64,000 nucleotides of DNA from Neonectria sp. B-13 (lineage: Eukaryota > Ascomycota > Sordariomycetes > Hypocreales > Nectriaceae): the NCBI GenBank assembly GCA_002682825.1, contig NOKP01000006.1, forward strand, positions 186,001 through 250,000. The letters run 5' to 3'. Below the pieces are notes generated by a model that worked only from the letters and a program-made list of their open reading frames with translations, searched no databases and was not told where the DNA came from. Shown piece by piece: positions 21,240-32,005 of this stretch; the stretch's first letter is position 1; every line of letters starts with the position of its first letter. Made by a program: the position numbers and the translations under genes.

Positions 21240-22517
21240 AGCCCGTGTCCGGAACGTCGACTCTCCACTAACACAAAATGGCTTCATTTCGAAGGGAAAT
21301 ATACAACATCCCTCGGCTTCGTCATGTTTCCTCGGATTTTGCACAGGGTCTTTTGCCGCTGCTGCCATTAGCTGTTCAGCGACAGTTTATGACATTTTCC
21401 GCGTCGGCACTCAGGCGGCCATTGTTGCATTTCGTGTTGGCATGCATGTGCAGCGGAGAGCATCGAATCATCTATCAACCTTTTACTCACAATTATGGCA
21501 GAGGAGACTGGGATCAGCACAAGAGACCTGTCAAAAGCGGAAGATATAGCTGAGCTTGGCGTGGATTCTCTCGTGTCTCTCACGGTTCTAGGTCGAGCCC
21601 GTGAAGAACTTGACATTGACCTGCCACAGGATCTGCTCTTGAAGCATGCGAAGATGACGGATCTCAAAAATGCCATTGACGACATCCTCCAGTCAAATCA
21701 CTTGCAAGGAAGCACCCAGAACACTCATCCTCAGGCCACCTCTGTGATTCTGCAGGGAAAGAATAACAGCGAAAGGCGCCTCTTCTTATTTCCTGACGGT
21801 TCTGGCTCGTCGACATCTTACATCGGGCTACCAGCAATATCGACGAGCCTTTGTGTCTACGGACTAGACTATCCGTACATACGAAACCCTCAGGAATTGA
21901 ATTGTGGCCTTCAGGATCTTGCCTCTTCGTACATTGCAGAGATTCGCCGCCGTCAACCCGTTGGCCCGTACAACCTTGGGGGCTGGTCAGCCGGCGGTAT
22001 CGCCGCGTATCACGCCGCCCAACAGCTTGTAGATCAAGGTGAGACGGTGAAACGGCTCCTCTTACTTCATTCACCAAACCCCATCGGTCTTGAAAAGCTC
22101 CCGCCGCAGTTCTACAAGTTTCTAGAAAATTCCGGTGTTTTTGGAGCCGACGGAGGCCAGAGTGCTCCGCAGTGGTTCATACAGCATTTCCTGGCCTTCA
22201 TCGACGCCTTGGACAAATACAAGCCTGTTCCCTTCCGTCCAGCAAGCGCCGCACCCAAGACGACTCTTATCTGGGCAAAGGACGGGGTGTGCAACAACCC
22301 CACAGATGCTCGACCAGAGCCGCAGCATGATGATCCGAAGGAAATGGCGTGGTTGCTAGAGAATAGAACAAACCTCGGCCCGAACGGTTGGAACGAGCTT
22401 CTGGGTGAAGAAAACATCACCATTACGAGTCTTGATGGGGCAAATCATTTCACGATGGTAAGACAGCCGAACGCAGTTGCACTTGTGGCTATCATGCGTA
22501 AGGCTCTTGATGGGTGA
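21240..22517 (+). pseudogene. Non-reducing polyketide synthase remnant: partial SAT joined to ACP-thioesterase, core domains deleted
   Basis: From about 21255 to 21460 one frame encodes a piece of starter-unit acyltransferase (SAT) domain: HPSASSCFLGFCTGSFAAAA with the GxCxG nucleophile motif, then QAAIVAFRVGMHV. About 30 bases later a different frame begins with SSINLLLTIMAEETG and continues through an acyl-carrier domain with ELGVDSLVSL (phosphopantetheine Ser) and a thioesterase/Claisen-cyclase domain with GGWSAGG and the catalytic-type His in DGANHF. ACP-TE is open to 22517. KS, AT and product-template domains, about 4 kb in an intact enzyme, are absent. The junction near 21455 is out of frame, so this looks like an internal deletion of the gene rather than a designed short enzyme. 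An ACP-TE product starting at ATG 21495 is possible but would lack the first ACP helix. Confidence 0.8.
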
Positions 22518-23251
22518 TGGACATGGTGCACTAGACCGCATCTAAGTATGCAAGTTCGTTCCAGAAATGTATAGGATTACGTTTGTTCTCTTACATTCAG
22601 CTGTATTGTGATTATCTCATAATATCCTATATTTAGACGGTCTCTGGGAGATTCCACTTGAATCTAATATCATTTGTATGATAGCTCTGAGAATAAAATC
22701 GAATAAACAAACATCTCCAAGTCATGGCTGAGAACGAGAACGCCTAGTGAAGTTCTTTACTAGGTTGAAAGTGAGACGGCATGGCGGTCAGCGAGGCTTC
22801 TCACCCGGAAGTTATGGCTCTCCTTCCTTTCCCCGTCATGCTTCCACATATATTCGCCAGTACAATCTAAACATTGACCATCACTATTTTGCAAAGCTTC
22901 TGTAACAACCTTGTACGATAATGTTTGCCAAACGTGACCGCCCGGGTCGCGATCTTGGGATCTGTTAAGACAAAACGTGGATTGAGATTGTTAAAGGTCT
23001 AAGTTCAGCATCTGTGTGAGAATCACAGCTACATAGTATCCACATCCCAGCCACCAGAAAATCGGGCCATCTTGGCCACAAGATCCTAACAAAGATTCTC
23101 TGTTTTATCCATCCCATTAGATGTTGATGTTCTCCCCATCTTCCCCATCTTCCACTGGCATGCGCAAGTCTGCTGAGCAAACCTCTGTTGCCCCTGCCTA
23201 TAGTAGGTAGCTTAGATGGCTTAGGCTACACCATCGCTACCTAGTACCCTT
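22518..23251. other. Intergenic region
   Basis: 734 bases between the convergent PKS remnant and the Rab pseudogene. Short open frames only; nothing recognised. Confidence 0.4.
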
Positions 23252-24021
23252 TTAGATACCTTTTGGTAGATTTCTACCAGGCATCATCAGTATTGACACA
23301 TAGTCTGGGATTGCCCAGAAGGATCGTAAGGCAAGCATACCACCTAAGATATTCTGCAATGCAAGCTCAACATTGGTATTATCGAGGGCTGACGTCTCGA
23401 TAAAGGACAGTCGGTTTTCGCCTGCGAATGGTATGATCTGCAAATGCGATTGCTACGAGGTGACTTGGGAGGGGAGCATACTGGCAAAAGATTTGGCCTC
23501 CTCAGTCGGGACAGTCCTTTGGTGACTCATATCGCTCTTGTTTCCTACGAGCATGGCAACGATGTTGGCGTCACCATGATCTCGCAGCTCCTCCAGCCAT
23601 AGTTTGACATTCTCATAAGTCTGGCGTTTGCTGATATCATAGACGAGTAGAGTACCAACCGCACCGTCGTAATAGTTGCAGGGGGCGCGGTATCGCTCTT
23701 GGCCGGCAGTATCCCAGATCTTAACCTTAATGGTCTTGGAGTCGATCTGGATAGATCTGGTAGCAATATTGACACCGATGGTGGACTTGAAATCTCGATT
23801 GTACTCGCTTCGCGTGAACTGACTGACAAGGTTGGATTTCCCAACTCCGGAGTCCCCGACGAACACCAATGCAATGATTGTCAGCAAGGAATGGCACAGG
23901 TAGCGCTGAGAAAGACCTCAGGGGGTGATGGCACCTTTGAAGAGGAACTGCGATGGGTCCTAGTTAGTTACGGCCAAAAAATCGCGGAAGCAAGACGCAC
24001 TTCATATTCGTTATTAGCCAT
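23252..24021 (-). pseudogene. Rab11/Ypt31-like small GTPase, degraded copy
   Basis: Exons recognisable by homology: 24021-24001 (MANNEYE), 23947-23935 (FLFK), 23868-23482 and 23421-23252. G-box motifs are present: GDSGVGKS (P-loop), [10 protein letters not shown] (switch II), GNKSD and ETSALD. The text is closest to Rab11/Ypt31. Three defects stand out. The intron before the third exon ends in AT (23870-23869, minus strand) where AG is needed. A residue is lost in the conserved segment after QERYRA, giving [10 protein letters not shown]. After LQNILG the hypervariable tail and C-terminal Cys pair needed for prenylation are missing, replaced by an unrelated short end. Intact Rab11 directs post-Golgi and recycling vesicle traffic. 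This copy is probably a non-functional paralogue. Confidence 0.7.
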
Positions 24022-24535
24022 GGTGGCTGGTAGTTCAGCAAAGTTGGTGATGTCCTTGTGGATGATGAGGATAGTGCTCGTTCTAATGGCGAGGTTAAAG
24101 TGGAAGTGGCCAGTAGTGTTTGCGGAGAAAAGAAAATACGCGGCGTCGGCCCTGGAGCCAGACACGACCCAGAAGTCAGCGAATACTGTCAATGCGCGCC
24201 CCTGAACGCCAAGCCGTTAGACTAGGTGATTTTTACGCCAGGGAGTCATCCGCGGCAGCAAAAGGCAGGCCAATCAGATAGGGCTGTGTGGTGGGGTTCT
24301 GCTCTCCTTTAGGTAGCTGCTTGGAGTGAGTCGAAATGATCCATGCTGCATCGTCGCAGGGTCAAATTAGTGTCCGCCAGCCTTTCTGTTTTCATTGCAT
24401 GGCAAAGGATATATATAATCCCAAGTAAACACTTTGCTAGCATTTTCCGGTTCACATATCAATCTTGTCAATACTACTATGACAACCTGAACGCGTGACC
24501 AATCACTTCCATCTTTTCCCACAGCACTCTAGCCC
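24022..24535. other. Intergenic region, divergent promoter
   Basis: 514 bases between the Rab copy and the 14-TM MFS gene. A tatatata-like sequence (atatatataat, about 24409-24419) lies roughly 120 bases before the MFS ATG. Nothing else recognised. Confidence 0.4.
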
Positions 24536-26317
24536 ATGTTGGCTCTGGACGACCACGACACCTATAACAACATGAACACAGCAACAATTCCCTCCAATAA
24601 CAACAACGATCAAGATCCGCCTTCGCGCAAGTTTCCCTTGGACAAAATCGAGCAAACCTCAGAGCAGGATGTATCAATTTCCTCGCAAAGTCAGCAACCT
24701 CCAGCGAATGAGGAAGGGGGACCGTACCCAAGGACGTCGAAGCTCATCCTTATCGTCCTCAGCCTAAATCTCGCCATGTTCTTGGTCGGCCTCGACAACA
24801 CAATCCTATCAAGTGCTGTTCCCAAGATCACAGACCAGTTTCACGCCCTCGGAGATGTCGGCTGGTATGCCAGCGCCTACCTGCTCACTACCTGCTCCTT
24901 CCTGCTCATCTGGGGGAAGCTCCTGACCTTCTACTCCACCAAGTGGGCATACCTCATCGCCCTGTTCATCTTCGAGTTGGGCTCTTTGATCTGTGGTGTG
25001 GCTCCTACATCGACGGCTCTGATCATTGGCCGCGCCATCGCAGGCGTCGGAAGTGGTGGTGTCAGCACTGGCAGCTTCATTCTCGTCGCCCAGTCGGTCC
25101 CTCGTCGTCAGCGACCGACTTTGGTGGGACTCGTCGGTGCCATGTATGGCTTTGCTGCCATCGCCGGGCCTCTCATGGGAGGCGCTTTCACGGACAACCC
25201 GAAGCTCACCTGGAGATGGTGCTTCTATATCAATCTGCCCCTGGGTTTCATCACGGCGCTCGTCATCCTCGTCTTCGTCCCCTCAGCCAAACCAGCTCGC
25301 TCACTCCCGTTCAAGGAGGTAATTAAACAGATGGATCTCCCCGGAACTACATGTCTCTTGCCTGGTGTCGTTTGTCTCCTCCTTGCGCTCCAATGGGGCG
25401 GCACCAAGTATGCTTGGAACAATGGCCGTGTTATTGCCCTCCTCGTTCTCGCCGGGGTGCTCTTAATTTGCTTCATTATTATCCAGAGCCGCAGTGGCGA
25501 CCGTGGCACTGTCCCCCCTAGGGTCCTCTGCAATCGGAACATCTGGGGCTCGGCTCTGTTTGGCTCGTGCGTTACCGCAGCCTTCTTCGTTATGCTCTAC
25601 TACGTATATCTCCCTTATCCCTGCGTTTATATCATGCGGCAGAATGCTGACTCCTGACATTAATAGATTCCAATATGGTTCCAAGCCATCAAAGGCGTCA
25701 CCGCAATTGGTTCCGGCCTTAGGTGTCTTCCCATGATCATTGGCTTTGTTCTCTTCTCCTTCCTCGGTGGTAGTCTGACCTCATTTTTTGGCTACTACAT
25801 GCCATTTGTCTACCTCACCGTCATACTCATGTCTATCGGCAGTGGCCTTCTCACCACGTTGAAGGTCAGCTCCGGCCACCCCGAGTGGATCGGTTACCAG
25901 TTTATCTTTGGCGCTGGTGTCGGCTTCGGTTTGCAGGTGGCTTTCTCTGCACCGCAAACCGCTCTACCAATGGAAGACGTCCCTGTTGGGACTGCTATCA
26001 TCATGTTTACAGAAAATCTTACTGCTGCGGTGATGGTTTCAGTGGCTCAGACCGCTTTCACGAACCAATTGGTGTCGAACCTGAGGACTTACGCCCCATC
26101 GATCGATTCAGGGAAGGTTTTCAATGCCGGTGCCACTGGATTGAAAAGTCAGGTGCCTTCTCAACTGTATGATACGGTTATTTACGCATATAACGAGTCT
26201 TTGGCGCATACTTTCTATGTGGGAGTGGGACTATCTTGCTGCTCCATCCTAGGCGCTGTCTGGCTGGAATGGATCTCTGTCAAAGTGAAAAGACCGGAGT
26301 CAAGCAGAAATGCATAG
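24536..26317 (+). CDS. MFS multidrug efflux pump, DHA2 (14-TM) family
   Basis: Two exons, 24536-25603 and 25667-26317, giving 572 residues; the intron (GTATAT donor, TAATAG acceptor) joins MLYY to IPIWFQAIKGV. The first 65 residues are hydrophilic and Q/N/S-rich. Motifs of the 14-TM drug:H+ antiporters are clear: GLDNTILSSAVPKITDQF in TM1 and the first loop, then GRAIAGVGSGG, GPLMGGAFTDNPKLTWRWCFYINLPLG (motif C plus the W-R-W-x-F-x-I-N-x-P signature), and GVGFGLQVAFSAPQTALPMEDV. Relatives export toxins or drugs through the plasma membrane. It lies about 2 kb from the polyketide cluster and could belong to it or be independent. Confidence 0.92.
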
Positions 26318-27254
26318 ACCATATATATGAGAACATTTCGGGTTCAGATATGTCTTTTTCTCTATAATATAGCGCATAGAATAATCCACAAAACTTTGAT
26401 CCATATTGTTGGTGATCTCGCTGGACTTTCCTTTTGAGAACTATTGACCTCAGGCACCAAATCGGATGTCGTATCCGTCGATGATGTCGCGTTTCTATGA
26501 CGATATACTGATGTTGCTGGTCGAAGAGAGAGATGAGGGCGCGCTGGGGATTAAGGCAAAGGGTGGCCAACTGGGCGAGACTGGTGAGGCCCGTTTCCGC
26601 GCACGAAGTGATGGCGACGGAGGGGATCGGGTAGCCTGTTTCGTTGAGCACTATATTGAAGATGAAAAAGAAGTTGTATCTGGCGAAGCACAAGGTTAGC
26701 GGGCGAGCAACGGACAGTAGCAGAGCGAAGAAGGGACCAGTCACATACTTGAGTATTTCCTACTTGAGGGTGCCCTCGCCACCCTGGCTGAGCAGGTTTG
26801 CGGTTCGAATCACCACTTGGCTGGACGGCGATTGTTGTCGACGGCGGTTGCTGTCGACGACGCTAAATGTGTGTCTCATTTGAGTTGCGAAGGGGTCGCA
26901 CGCATTTTTACTCCCTAGAAGAAGCAAACAGTTAGAGAATGAGATCTGTATACTTCAGAATCATAGACTCTTATCTGTAGGTGAGACGATTTATGAAGCG
27001 GCCTACTAGCTCATATGTTTTGACAAATGAGTGTCAAAGCTAGCTGCTGATTAATGCTGTAATCCGGGCCAAAGGCGAGTAATTTCAGCCTAGGAGGCTG
27101 ACCATGAGACTGCGCTTCTTTACCAAACAGAGAATCAGAACTACGCACCGTGGTGATTCAATTTTCAACCGTACTCTACCAACATGTCAAAGCAAACTAA
27201 TGGCGAGTTGTTGAATGAGTCGGCCGCCAATGTCTCATCATTGTCCCACTTTCT
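26318..27254. other. Intergenic region with possible membrane-protein relic
   Basis: 937 bases. On the minus strand 26744-26280 an open frame has hydrophobic stretches (FFALLLSVARPLTLCFARYNFFFIFNIVL, broken here as a description of composition) and may be the worn end of a membrane protein, but no family is recognised. The rest appears non-coding. Confidence 0.3.
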
Positions 27255-27830
27255 TCACCAATGCTGCTCGGAAATAGGAACCTCATTCACATCAACTCCC
27301 TCCTTGAACCATCTCTGGTCTTCTCCTATCTTCACGTCATTGCCGCTCATCTGCCTCTTCCTCATCAAACCGTTTTCCGCGAATGTCCAATCCTCTAACC
27401 CATAGGTACGCCACCATTGTCCAGCATCATCGTGCCATTCGTACCAGAATTGCACTGCGATCTGAGATTATCTTAGCATCTTCCCAGGAATAGCAACAAA
27501 GCTGAGTCGAATACCTTGTCGTCACTGAATGCGAATAGCTCCTTCCGCAGCTTGTATCCATTTTCTTGCTCCCACTTCTCCCTCAGAAAGGTTCTAATGG
27601 CAGCACGACCTTGCAAGAATTTATCACGATTGCGCCAGATAGAATCAGGTGTATAGGCCATTTGGATAGTTTCGGGATTCCTAGTGATGGTTCAACTAGC
27701 CATTTCCAGTCTCTGCCAGATAATCAATAACATACTTCGTATTCCATGCATCCTGGGCCGCCTTGACTTTGACTCTGGCCGTTTCCAGGTTAAACGGTGG
27801 GAATGGCGGTTTTCCTTCTTGACTTGCCAT
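27255..27830 (-). CDS. DUF1348 protein (NTF2-like fold)
   Basis: Three exons: 27830-27736, 27680-27515 and 27461-27255, giving 155 residues. Splicing yields PETIQMAYTPDSIWRNRD, then GRAAIRTFLREKWEQE, then the junction [24 protein letters not shown] and the end MSGNDVKIGEDQRWF. These blocks match the DUF1348 (PF07080) family of small cone-shaped NTF2-like proteins, found in bacteria and fungi and often about 150-160 residues long, as here. Biochemical function is unknown. All three exons keep frame with standard splice sites. It is divergent from the seven-exon regulator gene. Confidence 0.88.
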
Positions 27831-28405
27831 GGTTTGGTATTCTTGTCGTGGATTGTTAGAGCAGTGAGGGGTTGAGGACTCAAGTTCAATGCGAGGGTAC
27901 CGTCGCCGGTTTATGAATGAGGTTCCCTGTCACGAGCCAGTGCAGCATGTTATTTGTCAGCAAAGCCGCGCCTTAAAAGCGACAAGCCCCGCACGCGAAT
28001 AGTCACCGGGAGGTCGGGCAAAATCATACAGCTCGATGTCGTAATGCTAACGTCACGTAATAAGGCAAAACTCTAAAACAATGTTGTAAGTTAGTTCTTC
28101 CATTTGGAACCCTTCGCATTGAAGCTAATCAAAGCCAGCTGTGCTCGCTTGGATTCTTGATGACGCATGGATGCTCGTAACCCACTTACCCTACATCTCG
28201 ATGTTCAAAATCAGAAGTCTCTTCGCTCAGCTCTGTCTCGGATTCTCTATTTTCCGAGACGGAGGGTGCCATTCTAGACTCTGAATTTCGAGAATTTAGT
28301 TTTATGGCTTAGACATTTCACTCTTCTGAATTCACAACAGGAATGGGATACCGAACTTCTCATTCTTAGGAGATCCGTGTTGTTAGTACCGGTCCATTCG
28401 CTCTC
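27831..28405. other. Divergent promoter region
   Basis: 575 bases between the DUF1348 gene and the next Zn2Cys6 regulator, transcribed in opposite directions. No TATA box of clear position was identified and no other feature recognised. Confidence 0.35.
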
Positions 28406-30856
28406 ATGCTACCCGGACCAGGTCGGCCAAGAAAGGCTTGCCAGATATGCAAGCAGCAAAAGGTGGGACACGAGAGCAGTCTGTTGTGTGAGGATCGTTG
28501 GAGGCTGACGTGCATTTTCTGCATAATTAGATACGCTGCTCAGGAGAGCGGCCAAGCTGCAAGCGATGTGAGAGACTTAGGCACACGTGCACCTATAACA
28601 ACGACAGTCCCGGTGCAAAGGCTCGTAAGACATTGCAAGAAAAGAAAAAGAACAGAAAATCTTCACCAATGCCCACGACTGTCCAAGAAGAGAAGCAAGC
28701 ACACAGTGAAGCATCTCAAATCCGAACAAGCAGCCCTCTTGCACCCGCAATCTTCCGAGATTGGCCAGGAGAAGAAAATCAATTCGGCATACCAATATCC
28801 CTAGTGTCAACTCTTGTCGAAATTTACTTTGACAACATCTACCATGCTAGTTTCTTGCTTTCTAAACCGAGATTTCTTGAATCTATTTCAGCGGGCACAG
28901 TCCGCGTACATATTGTATTAAGTATCTGCGCATGGGGAGCAAAGTATGTAGTCATGCACTCCTGTCTTGCGAACATAGTTAATCACGGCACTTTAGCTTT
29001 TATCGAGATACTGCTGGTAAAGCAACGCTGAAGGAAAATGGCTGCATGGTTGAATGGGCCAAGCGAGCAGGAAGACTCGTGTTCCAAGAGGCCGAGGAAC
29101 TCCACGAGGAAAACGTGGTGACGTTTTTTAATTTGGCTCTATTCTGGCATGGCCAGGGCTCATGGGGAATAAGTGAACTTCACAAAGGTAAACAAATTCG
29201 TTTCTCTGGCTATTGAGTATGTGACATGCTCATTCATGATAGGAAATGCTTATCAGTTACTCCATATCAATGGTGTTGGGCTTGCGATACCGAGCCGCGA
29301 GAATGCATTGCAATCTGAGATACGACGGCGTCGCTTTTGGACTTGTTATCTCATGCACTGCTATAGTTCGGAAAGACTGACGATTTTCGAACCAGTGGCT
29401 GACATGCAGAAAATACCATTGCCATGGCCCAAGGAAGATTTTGATGCTGGCTTCTCAATGCGCACGAGTACCTCGTTGGAGTCAGTTCAGAGCAATGGAG
29501 GTATATTCAGCGAATTGATCAGGGGTTTAACTCTATGGTGAGAGATGCCACATGTAACGGCTCTCTTGATGATGCTAATCATTGCTGTAGGTCTAATGTT
29601 GTGTCTTCAGTCAAGGCATCAGAGTCCAGTTTCAGCACTAGGCTAACGACCATCTATGCACTTGACGAGAAGGTGTCAGACTGGTGGCGAAAAGTACGAC
29701 CTGATTTCAAGCTGACGCCTTCAAACATCACAACAGTGCAGTGTGACGCACTGCCCAACGTCTTGCTCGCCAACCTTGTGTACTACCAATCACTGTCTGC
29801 TCTTCACGCGTCCATCGTACCTCTCTTCTCATGGGGTTCCAGCAATGGTGATTGGTCCAGGGCGCGACAGTTATCAGCCCAAGTGGCTTTCGAACATGCG
29901 TGCACAGTCTCTGCTTTGCTTGATGCCGTCTTGTTGAAGTATTCGCGACTTAGCGCAATGCCGAGCTTTGTCGCATATGTAGCATACAGCGGTTGTGCCG
30001 TCCAGATACCGTTCATGTGGTGCTCCAATCCAACTGTCAAAGAACGGGCACATGCCAACGTGAGGGCAAATGTCAAGATGATCAATGTGATGGCAAACTA
30101 TTGGAAATTTGCTGCATTGCTGGTAATTATCATCTTCATAGTTGCTGAAACTGTTGCGTTTGCTGATGCCTTCTCCATGTAGCAAATCCACGTTCGTTGC
30201 TTGTTCAATGCCCATCAAAAGGACCCTACCATACTGGAAGACGAGCCCAGGTACATCGACCCTGCGAAACTGATTAGCTTCAAAACCAATGCTGCTTATG
30301 CGCGAGCCTCCATCCTGGAGTTTACCGGGGTCCTGCGATCTAATGGAGATGGCTATGTCAAGCCAGGAGAGGAGCCATGGGATCTCGGGATCTCGAACGA
30401 TGGCATTGGAAATGAACTAGAGTCTAGTACGGCAATTTTAAACGCCGAACAAGAGGGTTTGGCGAAAACATGGGGTCGAGAAAATACCCAGGGTAGGTTT
30501 TGAAATACCTCTTCTTCTCCTCGTTTCAGTCAACTTCGAACATGTCATTTCTCATGCACTCACTCGTTTGAACAGAATCGACATTGGAAAGCAACCGTGA
30601 AGAACCGCATCAAGAACAGACGTGGCCGCAACAACAATCTTTCCAAAACCAACCAGGTTCCTTGCATCCATGTCAACCAGATGTTCTCACTGCCGAAAGT
30701 CCGACCCTGGATCTCTTCAACTCGTTCATTGAGCCGGACATGCTAAATCTCTTTCCCAATGGCGAGATGCCGGACCTGTCGCAATTCGACACCAACTTAT
30801 TGAGTCTTGATTACCTTGAGACAAACAGCTTTAGTGCAGACGCCACCATGAATTAA
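28406..30856 (+). CDS. Zn2Cys6 transcription factor with fungal-specific TF domain
   Basis: Seven exons: 28406-28462, 28531-28943, 28997-29187, 29243-29537, 29591-30122, 30183-30492 and 30576-30856, giving 692 residues with all junctions in frame. The first intron splits the zinc cluster: ACQICKQQK joins IRCSGERPSC-KRC, with Cys at 12, 15, 22, 29, 32 and 39. The middle carries the PF04082 domain: FDNIYHASFLLSKPRF, GNAYQLLHINGVGL and RRRRFWTCYLMHCYSSER. The C-terminus is rich in Asp, Leu and Phe (LDLFNSFIEPDMLNLF), like an activation domain. It neighbours a GST and a DUF1348 protein. Targets are unknown. Confidence 0.9.
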
Positions 30857-31203
30857 CATTTAAACCAGATGGAGACAAAGTTAGCTGGCTGTATTTTCCG
30901 TGTCGGAAAACGGTATGATTGGCCCTGGCCGGCAAATGGGACCGGGAAATTCCCAGTGGACTCCACTTCTGAATACGATGACAGCACTTTAAATTAGGTC
31001 CTGGTGTATAAAGTACTGGTCCTGGAACCTGTGTTCATTTCTTTCATTTCCTCTCCAACTCACTTTTCGCTTTGAAGCCCGTCAATCCACCTATTGCATC
31101 TCCTCGCAAATAGCCACGGGTGTCAGCCTCCACTTTACAACCTCAGACAACAAACTCCATTCTGCCAGACCTTGCTTGAAAGTCCTAGCGACGGAGCACA
31201 ACC
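30857..31203. promoter_or_regulatory. GST promoter region
   Basis: TATAAA at 31007-31012 is followed by a pyrimidine-rich stretch (ttcatttctttcatttcctc), giving a leader of roughly 160 bases before the GST ATG at 31204. Confidence 0.45.
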
Positions 31204-31857
31204 ATGTCCCTTATTATTCATCACCTCCACGTTTCTCAGTCGGAGCGTATTCTCTGGCTATGTGAAGAGCTAGGCATCAACTATGAGCTGAAAACATACC
31301 AGCGAGCTCCTCTTTTGGCCCCGCCTGAGTATAAAGCACTGCACCATATGGGGTCTGCACCCGTTATCCAGGACGGTGATCTGACCCTAGCTGAGAGCTG
31401 CGCATGTATCGAATACATATGTCACAAACACGGCAGCGGCAAGCTGTTCCTAGACATCACGAACCCGGCCTACGCCAACTTTCTGTACTGGTGGCATTGG
31501 GCCGACGGTACCTTTCAACCCGCAGTGGGCCGACTCATGTTGGTACGGTCGGATGGATCGGGCAGCGAGAACATCATGTTGACGGTTGCAAAAGACCGTT
31601 TTAAGAGAGCGTTGGAGGCACTGGATCAGAGGCTGCGCGACAACGAGTGGCTTGCTGGGAGCGAGTTTACGGTAGCGGATGTGATGGTTGTGTTTTCGCT
31701 GACAACAATGCGGTATTTTTCACCGTACAGTCTGCAAGAGTACGAAAATACTCTCAAGTACCTTCAGCGTATCGGCAAGAGGGAAGCGTATCAGAAGGCG
31801 ATGAGAAAGTCTGATCCCAAGATGGAATTGGTTTTGGGGCCTGAGCCTCCGAAATAG
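31204..31857 (+). CDS. Glutathione S-transferase
   Basis: Single exon, 217 residues. The N-terminal thioredoxin-like domain shows HHLHVSQSERILWLCEEL (the SQS segment supplies a candidate catalytic Ser), then MGSAPVIQDGDLTLAES with the cis-Pro and the glutathione-binding E-S pair. The C-terminal helical domain contains the N-capping motif segment LAGSEFTVADVM (conserved S/T-x-x-D). Length and layout fit soluble fungal GSTs. It conjugates glutathione to electrophiles or reduces peroxides; the precise substrate cannot be inferred. The gene is intact and has its own TATA box. Confidence 0.92.
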   Translation: MSLIIHHLHVSQSERILWLCEELGINYELKTYQRAPLLAPPEYKALHHMGSAPVIQDGDLTLAESCACIEYICHKHGSGKLFLDITNPAYANFLYWWHWADGTFQPAVGRLMLVRSDGSGSENIMLTVAKDRFKRALEALDQRLRDNEWLAGSEFTVADVMVVFSLTTMRYFSPYSLQEYENTLKYLQRIGKREAYQKAMRKSDPKMELVLGPEPPK

Positions 31858-32005
31858 ATGTCAAAGAATGCAAGTAAGGGCTTACTGAGGATTCGACTCG
31901 TTAGAACAGAGTAGCACTACCTACTCATCTAGAAATTAGATAAGTGACATCTTCTGCTTCATGTTGCTATTTCTCTGTTGCGAGTACAGTTATAGTCGAT
32001 GAAAT

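Noticed and set aside
26755..26835. Possible tRNA (ggttcgaatc resembles a B-box)
   Set aside because: The T-stem around the motif does not pair well and no acceptor stem, D-arm or anticodon arm could be folded in the expected spacing.
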